DNA of 64,000 bases, taken from the NCBI RefSeq assembly GCF_000350225.1, contig NW_005179227.1:1-64000 (forward strand), given 5' to 3'. Each line of letters starts with the position of its first letter. Position 1 is the stretch's first letter. Below are positions 11,651-20,932 of the stretch, piece by piece. The translations under genes and the position numbers were made by a program. Source of the DNA: Chondrus crispus (lineage: Eukaryota; Rhodophyta; Florideophyceae; Gigartinales; Gigartinaceae). A model generated the notes under the pieces. The model saw only the letters and a list, made by a program, of their open reading frames with translations, was not told where the DNA came from and did not search any database.

Positions 11651-12004
11651 TTAGCTCGGGGCAACGGTTCCGCTCTCCATAGGAGCCGCACACGTAACTC
11701 CGGAAGGGCAATCACGTCCCCCGCGCGTCGGCAAAGACTGCTTCAACCTAGATGCTCCACAATTGCAGCCCGGGCAAAACGCACATACGCCTACGAGGTC
11801 ACAGCACTTCCTGTTCTGGCGCGAGAGATTGCAGGTCTCTTCATAGATGCATTCGTAACAATCAGGGCAGCTTAGCGGCTTGCAGAACCATTTTCCAGTA
11901 TTGTTGTTGAACGTACAACGCGAACCACACGCTTCACCAGCCTGGATACTGGTTACCAGCATCATTCCCAATGCGACGAACAATAGCGTTTTGAATGAAT
12001 TCAT
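11651..12004 (-). CDS. Secreted cysteine-rich protein, paralogue 2
   Basis: 117 residues. The N-terminus MNSFKTLLFVALGMMLVTS followed by IQA is a typical signal peptide, with cleavage expected after residue 22. The mature part has 15 cysteines in the shared scaffold (ACGSRC, GKWFC, CPDCYEC, a CC pair, CPGCNC) and ends in an acidic/Ser tail. Its sister in duplicated copy B (31626-31955) has an identical signal peptide and the same cysteines, but about 18 replacements in the first 83 mature residues and a different C-terminus. The more distant paralogue is at 8406. Likely extracellular and disulphide-bonded; the function is not recognised. A TATATA lies 122 bases upstream. Confidence 0.85.
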   Translation of the reverse strand: MNSFKTLLFVALGMMLVTSIQAGEACGSRCTFNNNTGKWFCKPLSCPDCYECIYEETCNLSRQNRKCCDLVGVCAFCPGCNCGASRLKQSLPTRGGRDCPSGVTCAAPMESGTVAPS

Positions 12005-12125
12005 GTCGGGTTGGTGGAACTGGTCTTGACTCTTGAGTTTGGTGTGAGCTGTTGGTTCTTGTGGAAATGCTGTGCAAGAGCTGCAGGCTGCCTGGAGATA
12101 TTGAATCGTTCTCAGGTGGCCCTCC

Positions 12126-12131
12126 TATATA
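12126..12131 (-). promoter_or_regulatory. TATA box of paralogue 2
   Basis: TATATA on the minus strand lies 122 bases before the ATG. It is conserved at the same spacing in copy B (32077-32082). Confidence 0.6.
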
Positions 12132-13149
12132 CCCTTTCGGAGTTGCCAAGAAAGCAATTCGGTTTGACCCCCTTCGTTTCAGAACGAATTCCAGACCCTC
12201 TTTGCAACGCCCTTAACATCCCGAATCCCAAATTGCTAGTACACAATTGCACCCCCGCCCTGGTCGTATGAAAAAAAAAACTTCGGTACGAACCCCTTGC
12301 CTGGTAAGCACCACATAGTAATATAGAAAAGTCCACACCGCTCCTGGTCTGTGGAGTTAGGTCGTGTCCGTGTTCTTGTTGTATCATGACAACGCGTCAT
12401 TGAAAGCATGGCACTGAGAATGTTCTCAGAGAAAATGGCAACAGTCGTGGATATAAACAAGCTGGCCTTTGCTATCAAGTCTTTGACGAACAGTGTTTTC
12501 CATCCGTTTTCCAATGCACGAAATTCGCTCCGCCTTGCAACTGCGTGCATGTATCATCGATGTGTTGTAAGAGAGATTCACTGCACTTGCGCCTTTTCAA
12601 GTTGAAAATGATCATACTTCAATGATTTGCAGCGAACAGTTTCATCCACAACGAGGGAATACAAAGAACACGTCAATAGGGAGCTCCACACATGAAAGTC
12701 GCTGTGCGGAGTGAGGAATGGAACAATTTGCTGTCTGTAGACGTATTCACAATAGTTGAGGCACACAGAGATCAAATGATGAATGGATGCAACAAAAAGA
12801 GATCAAAAGCCCTTTTGTCTAAAATTCAGATGATTGTTAGTGTAAGCATATGCAGTAGTTCATCCCTGCACAGTCGATTCGTTCCAGTCTTATGCATTGC
12901 GTAAGTAAATGGATTATGTCCATAGTAAGTGGGTTTTAAAGTCATTTTTCAAGAGAGTTTGACAGATGTCAGGATGACAGATGTATGCATCACAGAGAGG
13001 CTGGCGCTGCAGCTCGCCCTTTATGCGGGATGTTGCGTTGTGATTCATGCCTTCCGGAATGGCATCCTGAATGCAGTTTCTTGAAATATATCGCGTTCTG
13101 AGACTCATCTCCATTCCTCAACAAGGAAGATTTCACAAATGCAGTCAAA

Positions 13150-13205
13150 TACTCCAGTGGAAGATCTTTGCAGTCCATGGAAGTTCTTTGCAGTCCATGG
13201 AAGTT
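13150..13205. repeat. 25-bp tandem duplication present only in copy A
   Basis: The unit containing TTTGCAGTCCATGGAAGTTC occurs twice in a row here and once at the matching place in copy B (about 33120). It is a length change after the segmental duplication. Confidence 0.8.
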
Positions 13206-13249
13206 CTGAAATCCGGGCCCTATCTTTTCCGTCAGGGTAAAATTCTGTT

Positions 13250-13513
13250 TCAAGGAGCCCCTGAGAAAAGGCGTTCGTGCAGTAGTACATTAGATTTAGG
13301 AAAGTCATGCAGGGCATCTCCGTTCAGTGAGAAGTCCAGCCAAGGCGCAAGAGGTCCAAGCATCGTTTTTGGCAAGATGAATATTCGGTTTTTCTGAAGC
13401 TGCAACTCGCTGCTTTCGATTTTCACGTGTACATGGCAATCCATCATAGACGACATGAATTGTTGATTGCAGATGTAATCAGCATCATTGAGATATATTT
13501 GAATGAGATGCAT
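13250..13513 (-). CDS. Conserved ORF of unknown function (copy A)
   Basis: 87 codons starting MHLIQIYLNDADY and ending LFSGAP. The sister ORF in copy B (33188-33454, 88 codons) differs by a few replacements and one codon-sized length change that keeps the frame, which hints at coding. It has no signal peptide, membrane segment or motif I recognise. It could also be one exon of a longer minus-strand gene continuing into 12990-13250, where both copies again keep similar frames. Confidence 0.35.
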   Translation of the reverse strand: MHLIQIYLNDADYICNQQFMSSMMDCHVHVKIESSELQLQKNRIFILPKTMLGPLAPWLDFSLNGDALHDFPKSNVLLHERLFSGAP

Positions 13514-13535
13514 TTAAAAGGTCGCCTCCGCTAGT

Positions 13536-14702
13536 TTTCGGCTAATGCGATGACTGTACGACACTACTGGCTCACAGCAACACCCTTTCGTTTTTCAAGA
13601 CAGGTATGCTCATTGCTAAGGTCGCTCAAATGATGCGTGGCCTCGACTTTTCTTTCTTTCACTTCAGCGGAACACGTCTCACCTGATCTCTAGTCTCCAT
13701 CACTGCAATATCGGCAAGAGCCTATCGAAGCATAAATATTGGTACGATGAAAGGTAGAGTTTTCGGAAGCATATTGATATGCTGGGCAAAAGAAACTCTG
13801 ATTCATGTGCCCACATGAAGCTATAGTGGAATTTATTGGCTCACAACAGAATGCAACTTCATAAACGTTGTCGCTGGTGTTCAGAAGCTACGCCCTTTTG
13901 AAAAAAACCTTGTCTCTGAACTTTTTTTTCGTCGTTGGGCCATCACAATCTGCTGAACAAAAAGATACTCTATGAAACTTCTGACTAATGGCAGTTCTGA
14001 GAATACTGCAGAGCATTACCATGTGTTATTAAACACACACAAATCATTCTCGCACCAAAGGAATGGGAAATGTCTTTGTTCCGAAAATACGAAAAAAAGG
14101 AATAATATTCCTTTTTTTACAGTATATTATACTGTATTTGAGTCGCTTTCCACATTCTCTAACGCAATCTCCGATAAGACGATCTTATGAATCTGTAACT
14201 CATTACAATGCGTGCATCTGGTGTATTTTGTACATCAGCGATGGAATCTCGACGAGAATCTACTCTGCATGAAAGAGAGTCCCATGCTATTGTTCTACTA
14301 TTACCGTCCTCTATGCATCAGAATATGGTTCTTAATGACAGACTGCGAAATTGATAGCTGAGAGAGCCATTTTCCCTTTGGGCTTCGGATTGGTTAGGCA
14401 CAGGAAGGAAACAGGCATCCTTGTGCGTGCATCACTAGCGACGGACCTTTCTCTGCAACTTCTGAAAAATAAGTTCCGGCGTTGTGTACGTATGCTTTTC
14501 CCTGTGTGATTTCGTTTATGAATAATGTCATGATTCAATAACGCGGCGGATTGCAAGCATATAAAATAGAATGGTACCCTCTTATAGGCTTATACTGAAA
14601 AAAAATCTATTAAAAGAGGTATGACAGATTTTCATGGATACTGTACATACTCACCGCACTGATCGCATCAACCACTTTCGAGACACCCAAACACAATTAA
14701 AC
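13536..14702. other. Stretch without a supportable gene
   Basis: AT-rich with only short open frames. It contains the left flank of Ty3/Gypsy element 1. I see no promoter, RNA gene or repeat that I can support. Confidence 0.5.
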
Positions 14703-14707
14703 CACTA

Positions 14708-14898
14708 TGTGACACGTGGTTGGGACCGGTGTAAGTAATTGGAAGTTTAAGTTAGTAATTGTAGACCGCGCGCAAAAAGAGTATAAATGCGGTGGTTTTC
14801 GGTCGTCCTGTACGGCCGAGAGCGGACAGACACATCACACAAAAAACACACACACACGGGTAAGACACGGGACGACGTACCCCGTTTTCGCCCCAACA
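14708..14898 (+). repeat. Element 1 5' LTR
   Basis: Begins TGTGACACGTGG and ends CCCCAACA. It contains TATAAAT at 14782-14788, a plausible promoter. The final A of the LTR is also the A of the gag ATG (14898-14900). Confidence 0.95.
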
Positions 14899-17800
14899 TG
14901 GTACTCTTGTGGAGGGCCGACGCCAACAGTCAGGCGGGTCCCGCTTCCCTGGTGTTCGATGGTAAGCACGAGGCGGATGTCGCCAAGTTCTTCTTTGTCT
15001 ACGAAAACGTCGTAATGAAAGGCAAGTCCGACGAAGACAAAGCCGGAGAGCTACTGTGCTACCTGCAAGGGGAGGCTTTCGACTACTACTATGAAACATA
15101 CAGCCAAGACGGTGGACTGAACGAGGCGGCCAGCGACTACCAAGCCGTCAAGAAGGCATTGCTCGACCGTTTCGAGTCAGTCCCTGAACCGGAAGAAAAC
15201 ATCAGGCTCGCAGTCGCGAGTAGGTTGGACGGCAACGACGTGCCCGCGTCGTTAAACGCGATGGATCGCCGCTTCGATAAAGCAGCTTTCAACCCCGAAG
15301 CCAAGTTCGGACTACTCCGGAACGCGGTCATGGAGCACACCGACGTGTCACAGTTCGTCTTGTATAGGGCACCTACCTCGTACGGGGAGCTGAAGAAGGC
15401 CGTTAAGGACTTCGTGTCTGGCCGCAAAGCCTTTATGGCTGCACACAATGCTAGGCAAACTCAGCCTCCGGCGCCTAGGCGCATTCTACAGAGACCGGAA
15501 ACACGCCAGGAGCCGGACAAGATCGAAAAGAAAGTGGACGTGCTGGCAGAACGGCTAGCAGAACTTTCTTTGTTGGTAAAGAAGAATCAGACAGCAGATC
15601 AAGGTGGCCAGGTCCGAACCTGCTCATTCTGCAAGGAACCGGGGCATGGGGCCAGCCGATGCCCTTCTAATCCGCGCCGAGACACTCGTTGTTCGAATTG
15701 TGGGAAGCTTGGTCATGAAAAGGAGACGTGCTGGACCAGGCTTAGAACGGCACTGCCGAGGGCAGGAGCCACGACTCAGTCCACAGCACCTGCGACAGAA
15801 AGTGCAGTGAATGACCAGGTCACCTATATTGACGAGGCAAACGACGGAGAAGTCGTGGCCGTCACTAAGAGAAACGCAGACGGGGAACCTCTTCCCAAGC
15901 AGCACAAAACGCGGGAGGAGATGTCCATTCCCAGGCTTCTGAACCCGCCTGTACCATTTGAGATGCAAAAGAGGGCTCTGCCACTTCAGGCGGGGCCAAG
16001 GAGGTCCCACCAGAGGAAGAAAGCGAAGAAATTGACCAGAAAAACATCCCTCCAGGAGTATGTGAGGAAGTATAATGTCGTTTCGGAGCTTGCAAACGCA
16101 TCTTCCGGACTCACTTTCGGACAGCTTGTTCGCGGCGATGCGGAAGTGGCAAAGAAGGAGATAGGCCGCTTGTTTGCGAAACAAAGAGTCCGTGGTCGTG
16201 CTTTCGCAGGTCAGGCCGATACGAAGTCTCGAAGGCTGCGGCTGGTAACTGTGAAGGTTTATGGGACGGAAGCTCAAGCCCTGTTAGATTCTGGGGCCGT
16301 ACCGAACATAATCTCGCCAAAGTTGGCGTCTAAGCTTTGCCTCTCCCCGCAACCGACTGAGAAGCATATCACGCTGGCAGATGGTGCTAATGCGCCCTGC
16401 GTGGGATCGCTTCATCAGATACCAACATCGTTTGGTGAACTTATCGTGAAGTTGGACTTCTTAGTCGTGAAAGGATCGCCGTTCGACCTGATCATAGGGC
16501 TTCCGACCCTTGAGGGACTACAGGCATGCATCGATCTTGGTAAGCAACATGTGCAGATGACAGTAGGTGAGAATACCACCAGACTAGGCCTCAACATAGA
16601 TGTGGAACACGTTTCACGGAGTGCAGCCTCAACTGCTAGTGAGGATTTCACCTCCGACTCTGAGGCTGTACCTGGCTCGTCTACGACAAGCGACAATGAA
16701 TTTGTTTTGGCGACTCTTGACCAGCCACCATTTGAACCTGATTTGGGACTCACCAAGCTACCGGGTGGAGCCGAAGATGAATTGGATGGTCTTCCTGATC
16801 TAGTGAAAGAGGGCCTAAAGTCCGACTCCGAAAACGCGAAAGAAGATGGCAGAGTAGACGCAGAAGGCCCGGAACGGCTTCAAGTAGCCCTTCTCGGGGA
16901 GAAATTGCGCCACCTGGCTTTCGAGGCCAGGGAGAGCATTGTGAATTCTATCCAGAACTCAGGGATCGTAGCTTGGTCACTCGACGATTTAAGACCGGCA
17001 GATGTTCCGGTGTCTCACTCGTTTGAGCTAGAAGATACAAGCCCCATTACCCACGCTGCACGCAGGCTTCCGCCACGCCACAATGAAGTGGTACGTGAGG
17101 AGCTTCGTAAGATGTTGGAGGCGGGAATAATTACCCCCTCCATTTCGGCCTGGTCCTTCCCTATCGTTATCGCATCGAAGAAAGACGGAAACCCCAGGTT
17201 CTGTGTAGATTACCGCACCCTCAATCGCAAAATGAAAGCCGATCGTTGGCCCTTGCCAAAGATCGAAGAGATCTTCGATGATTTAGAGGGGAGCTCGGTC
17301 TTCACAACGCTTGACTTGTTCTCGGGGTATTGGCAAGTCCGGATGGCTGAGAACTGCAAAGAGAAGACGACTTTCGTCTGCCGTTTTGGGACGTTTCAGT
17401 TCGAGGTGGTGCCGTTCGGGTTAATGAACGCCCCCTCCACGTTCCAAAGGATGATGGACCAGCTTTTCCAAAGGCTTAGCTTCGTTAGAGTTTACTTAGA
17501 CGACGTAGTCGTCTTCTCGAAGTCCGTTGAAGAGCACACTTCACACTTACGTGAAGTCTGCAAGGTGATTGCTACGAGCGGGCTGAAGCTTAAGATCTCA
17601 AAATGCAGCTTTTCACAGTCCCAAACGCGACTGCTTGGACACATAGTCACCGGAGATGGCGTCAAAGTGGACCCCGAAAAGGTCAGCGCTATTAAGAGGG
17701 AGAAGGAGCCGTCCAATGCGACAGGGCTTCGTAGCTTCCTTGGTCTGGCGGGATACTACCGCCGCTTCATTCCTAAGTTCGCCGAGATCTCTGCTCCGTT

Positions 17801-19595
17801 ACATGAGGCCACGTCTACTAAACGGACTTTTACGTGGACGGCGGAGATGCAGGAGGCATTCGAGAAGCTTAAGCTCAAGTTAACCTCCCCGCCAGTCTTG
17901 GCGTTTCCGGACTTCGAACAACCTTTTGTCGTGGAGACTGATGCATCCTCGGTCGCCGTCGGAGCTGTTATGGCCCAACGAAAAGAGGACAGGAAAGTCC
18001 ACCCGATCCAGTACGCAAGTCGCACGATGACGTCAGCCGAGAGGAAGTACTCCGCCTGTGAGCGAGAGGCCCTGGCTGTGATCTTCGCTTTGAAGAAGTT
18101 CCGAGTTTACCTGCTTTCAACACAAAAGTTCACGCTAATAACAGACCACCAAGCCCTGCAGTATGCCTTTAAGAAGAAAGACATTCACGGGAGGTTGGCA
18201 AGGTGGATGGACTTCCTAGCAGAATACGAATTCGAAATTAAGTACCGCCCGGGAGGAAAGAACGGTGCAGCTGACTTCCTGTCCCGCCTGAAAACCAAGG
18301 GCGAGGATGGAGTCGACTCTGACGACGAGGGAGATCTTGTCTGCAGTGTTTCGGATCCTCTAGAGGCGCAAATGGAGTGGGAACCCCATCTTATTGACAT
18401 TTCAAGGCACCTCGGGGGTATTGATATGAGGGAAGTGGATGTTCGTCGACGTCGGCTCAACCGCCGAAGCGCCAAACGTTTCATGGCTTGTAATGGACAA
18501 CTGTTCCGTAGGACCAACAATGGATTACGCGCTATCCCGCCTATAGGGGCTCGCAGAAGGATCGTTAGAGCCTTTCACGACGAAATAGGCCATTGGGATC
18601 TGCAAACGACGAAGAGATTCGTCTTGGACCGATATTGGTGGCCTGCCGTCCACCGAGACGTGAACGACTACGTTCGGGGTTGTGACGGTTGTCAGAAAGC
18701 CACACCAATTCCGAAGTACAAGACCACCCTTCGATTTCCCATGACTTCGTTATTTGATACATACTCTATCGATTTTGCGGGACCATTGCCTCGTACGCCC
18801 TCTGGAGGGAGGTACATCCTTATTGCCGTGGAGCACCTGACTGGCTGGCCAATTGCGAAGGCCACCGTCACCTCGACGGCAGAGGAGGTGCTGAAGTTCG
18901 TGAAAGAAGAGATAATTCACTGTTTAGGGTTACCACGTGTCGTTGTCTCAGATAACGCTACTTGTTTCACAGCGTCGGTCCTGAATACCTTCATGGCACG
19001 AAACGGGATTAAGTGGAAGACAGTGCTCGCCTATGCGCCTATGTCGAACGGACGGGCAGAGCGGATGGTCGGCACATTGAAGAGAGCAGTCCGTAAGATG
19101 ATTCTCGGTGCCTCGCCCACAATTGTTGAGTGGGACGATGCTCTGCGTCAAGTCCTATATGGATACCGTGGCAGGAGGATGGCGGTGGGATTGTCCCCGT
19201 TCGAGCTGCTTTATGGGGTGTTGCCCAGGATGGCGCCTGGAGACCAAGGGCCTCTTTTCGGAGTCTCCGAGATCCGCCACCGGCAAATGGAACTCCTGCA
19301 AGCCAGGGCGATGCGGGCAACAGGAATGATCGGGCGCAGAGCTGCAACCACATTAACAGACGGTCGCGAAGCAACTTTCAATGTGGGCGACGAAGTGTTG
19401 GTCGCAAAAGGGGCTGCCCTCGGGCCCATGCAGAAATGGCCTATCGCCTTGTCGAAGTTCTATGGCCCATGCCGAGTTGCTCGTGCGCGCCATCTGCGGT
19501 ACACTCTAGTGTCGCCGCATCAACGCTACTCGAGAAGGGAGATACATGCCAGAAGGCTGGTCCTGTACAGGAGGCAACCGTTGCACCCTCAGTGA
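14898..19595 (+). CDS. Element 1 gag-pol polyprotein
   Basis: 1565 residues in one frame. The ATG at 14898 is chosen because the Met at 14787 lies inside the LTR beside the TATA box. In order: gag; two CCHC zinc knuckles from about residue 242 (CSFCKEPGHGASRC, CSNCGKLGHEKETC); aspartic protease with LDSGA near 464; reverse transcriptase with VDYRTLN, PFGLMNAPSTFQ and the catalytic YLDD at 866; RNase H with TDAS near 1015 and TDHQAL; integrase with an H-H-C-C zinc site and a complete D1292, D1352, E1388 triad (D-35-E spacing). It ends with a GPY/F-like KFYGPCRV module and basic residues. There is no frameshift between gag and pol, so both come from one product cut by the protease. It lacks the C-terminal chromodomain present in element 3. 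All expected catalytic residues are present. Confidence 0.95.
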   Translation: MVLLWRADANSQAGPASLVFDGKHEADVAKFFFVYENVVMKGKSDEDKAGELLCYLQGEAFDYYYETYSQDGGLNEAASDYQAVKKALLDRFESVPEPEENIRLAVASRLDGNDVPASLNAMDRRFDKAAFNPEAKFGLLRNAVMEHTDVSQFVLYRAPTSYGELKKAVKDFVSGRKAFMAAHNARQTQPPAPRRILQRPETRQEPDKIEKKVDVLAERLAELSLLVKKNQTADQGGQVRTCSFCKEPGHGASRCPSNPRRDTRCSNCGKLGHEKETCWTRLRTALPRAGATTQSTAPATESAVNDQVTYIDEANDGEVVAVTKRNADGEPLPKQHKTREEMSIPRLLNPPVPFEMQKRALPLQAGPRRSHQRKKAKKLTRKTSLQEYVRKYNVVSELANASSGLTFGQLVRGDAEVAKKEIGRLFAKQRVRGRAFAGQADTKSRRLRLVTVKVYGTEAQALLDSGAVPNIISPKLASKLCLSPQPTEKHITLADGANAPCVGSLHQIPTSFGELIVKLDFLVVKGSPFDLIIGLPTLEGLQACIDLGKQHVQMTVGENTTRLGLNIDVEHVSRSAASTASEDFTSDSEAVPGSSTTSDNEFVLATLDQPPFEPDLGLTKLPGGAEDELDGLPDLVKEGLKSDSENAKEDGRVDAEGPERLQVALLGEKLRHLAFEARESIVNSIQNSGIVAWSLDDLRPADVPVSHSFELEDTSPITHAARRLPPRHNEVVREELRKMLEAGIITPSISAWSFPIVIASKKDGNPRFCVDYRTLNRKMKADRWPLPKIEEIFDDLEGSSVFTTLDLFSGYWQVRMAENCKEKTTFVCRFGTFQFEVVPFGLMNAPSTFQRMMDQLFQRLSFVRVYLDDVVVFSKSVEEHTSHLREVCKVIATSGLKLKISKCSFSQSQTRLLGHIVTGDGVKVDPEKVSAIKREKEPSNATGLRSFLGLAGYYRRFIPKFAEISAPLHEATSTKRTFTWTAEMQEAFEKLKLKLTSPPVLAFPDFEQPFVVETDASSVAVGAVMAQRKEDRKVHPIQYASRTMTSAERKYSACEREALAVIFALKKFRVYLLSTQKFTLITDHQALQYAFKKKDIHGRLARWMDFLAEYEFEIKYRPGGKNGAADFLSRLKTKGEDGVDSDDEGDLVCSVSDPLEAQMEWEPHLIDISRHLGGIDMREVDVRRRRLNRRSAKRFMACNGQLFRRTNNGLRAIPPIGARRRIVRAFHDEIGHWDLQTTKRFVLDRYWWPAVHRDVNDYVRGCDGCQKATPIPKYKTTLRFPMTSLFDTYSIDFAGPLPRTPSGGRYILIAVEHLTGWPIAKATVTSTAEEVLKFVKEEIIHCLGLPRVVVSDNATCFTASVLNTFMARNGIKWKTVLAYAPMSNGRAERMVGTLKRAVRKMILGASPTIVEWDDALRQVLYGYRGRRMAVGLSPFELLYGVLPRMAPGDQGPLFGVSEIRHRQMELLQARAMRATGMIGRRAATTLTDGREATFNVGDEVLVAKGAALGPMQKWPIALSKFYGPCRVARARHLRYTLVSPHQRYSRREIHARRLVLYRRQPLHPQ
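14899..14915 (+). promoter_or_regulatory. Element 1 primer-binding site
   Basis: TGGTACTCTTGTGGAGG starts directly after the LTR. TGG pairs with the CCA end of a tRNA primer. Element 2 has the related TGGTACTTCTGTCGAGG. I cannot name the tRNA from sequence alone. Confidence 0.6.
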
Positions 19596-19720
19596 GGCAA
19601 ATGACTACGGATTTTTACGCTTTGAATTGAAAGATAGTGAAATGCATATGAAGTGCTGATTGCTTGCCACAAGTAGATAGAGAGTGGGTCATGGAGTACA
19701 ATGGGAATCACCAATGACCT
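19596..19720 (+). other. Element 1 spacer between pol stop and antisense ORF end
   Basis: 125 bases of non-coding sequence separate the convergent 3' ends of pol (plus) and the antisense ORF (minus). I see no AATAAA for either strand inside it. Confidence 0.6.
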
Positions 19721-20932
19721 CTAATGCTGAATGGAACTTCCCGAACCCCGAATCGCGGCTTTCTTGTGCGCTCTGCGGCTGCTTGCGCGTCCAATTCTGC
19801 TCCGTTTCTTCTTGGAAGGGGTGACGACGAGAACTTGGCGCAGTTCGGAGACGCCAACGAAGATCCCGTCGGCTCCAACGCATGCTTTGACCGCGCCGGC
19901 GCAGAGCCGAAGCGGAAACCCCTCCATACAATCAAGTACAATGGAATGTATGGTCGAGACGCAGATGATGTGCATTATATGGGGCAAGCCTTCTAAAGTC
20001 GCGACATAGACACCCGGGTCGAGCCTCAAGAGGAGTCCGAGAGATGGACTACGAAGACCCGACCCGCGGAGAGCGACTTCATCTTGATTAAGGTGTTTTC
20101 CAGCGTCATGGAAATCTCGGATTCGACGCGACGGAGAGCCGGTCCTCTCAAAGAGGAGGCTGTTGCGGACTAAAAGATCCCAGTACTTGACGGCAAGGTT
20201 TGGAGACCCTAGTGGTTGGAGACCGTTGCAGACGGCGGCGGAGATGCACATGTCACTATTATCTCGGAACCGCACGGTCCCGTGTGTGGAAACGCGGTAG
20301 ATCGGAGTCCGAGGATTGACCGCCCTGGAACGACCATGGATCATCTTCAGACTCCTGCCCTTTTGATCTGTGCAAAAACGATCAATACTTAAGAAGGCAC
20401 TAATTCGGTCTCTCCCACCAAACTGGAAGAGATCGTCAACAATCTTGTGAGTTGTACTATCCCCGGTTCCGGAAATTGCTAGAGTGTATAGCAAAATACG
20501 GTGAGGAAGGTTGGTTGCGGCGTCGACGCCATAGTACGTGTTGTCAACGTCGAGATAGATCGACGCAATATTCCACTCACCGTCGCCGATAATACAGTAC
20601 TGGTTTGTTTCCGACAACGACTCTGTGAGACCAAGACGCCATATCTCTTCCAGAGAGACCTCTTCATCTGGCTTGCGGTGGAGCAGGGCGGTAATATGAT
20701 CTCCTAGAAGGCTGTTGAACTCTTGTTCTGTTACGGCGTAACGGCGATGCCCGCTGGCCACCCAAATGTGGAACATGGAGCCCGTCTTGGAAACCTTGGC
20801 TACATCTGTTCGAGATGAGAGCTCGAACATTAAGTGGTCGCGGCTGGCGAAGCGTGCAGCTTTCAGAGCGATATGCTTCCGCGGACGCTTACCTCCCGTG
20901 CTCTTCGCCGCTGTCTGCTTGGTCCTCGCCAT
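19721..20932 (-). CDS. Antisense accessory protein with histone H3-like N-terminal tail
   Basis: 403 residues, uninterrupted, opposite in strand to gag-pol and inside the element's LTRs. The start MARTKQTAAKSTGGK matches the H3 tail through K14 except R8 to A. Similarity continues as RPRKHIALKAAR, keeping P16, R17, K18, A21, K23, A24, A25 and R26, but with A15R, Q19H, L20I, T22L and F at K27. After about residue 30 it is not H3: no histone fold is seen. The middle (40-220) is unrecognised. C229 in DMCISAAVCNGL, H321 in PHIMHIICV and D334 in IVLDCMEG follow the order of papain-like or OTU-like cysteine proteases, a tentative reading. Residues 373-395 are strongly basic (SKKKRSRIGR, SRRAHKK), like a nuclear signal. 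Removal of Met before Ala would expose an authentic ARTKQTA end. Function is inferred only: chromatin-reader binding or decoy. Confidence 0.85.
   Translation of the reverse strand: MARTKQTAAKSTGGKRPRKHIALKAARFASRDHLMFELSSRTDVAKVSKTGSMFHIWVASGHRRYAVTEQEFNSLLGDHITALLHRKPDEEVSLEEIWRLGLTESLSETNQYCIIGDGEWNIASIYLDVDNTYYGVDAATNLPHRILLYTLAISGTGDSTTHKIVDDLFQFGGRDRISAFLSIDRFCTDQKGRSLKMIHGRSRAVNPRTPIYRVSTHGTVRFRDNSDMCISAAVCNGLQPLGSPNLAVKYWDLLVRNSLLFERTGSPSRRIRDFHDAGKHLNQDEVALRGSGLRSPSLGLLLRLDPGVYVATLEGLPHIMHIICVSTIHSIVLDCMEGFPLRLCAGAVKACVGADGIFVGVSELRQVLVVTPSKKKRSRIGRASSRRAHKKAAIRGSGSSIQH

Larger units (their letters stand above)
11010..13535. repeat. Segmental duplication, copy A
   Basis: This segment is nearly identical, in the same orientation, to 30297-33480. 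Similarity begins at about TTGCAACACATTAAACG and ends near GAATGAGATGCATTT. Copy A lacks about 690 bases that copy B has after the shared CGTGCTTCTT, and it carries an extra tandem copy of a 25-bp unit at about 13150-13205. Shared content is a one-finger C2H2 ORF, a secreted cysteine-rich gene and a conserved 87-88 codon ORF. Confidence 0.95.

Noticed and set aside
19721..20932. A host histone H3 or centromeric H3 variant gene
   Set aside because: Similarity stops near residue 30, no histone fold follows, the protein is 403 residues long, and the ORF lies inside the LTRs of a retroelement.
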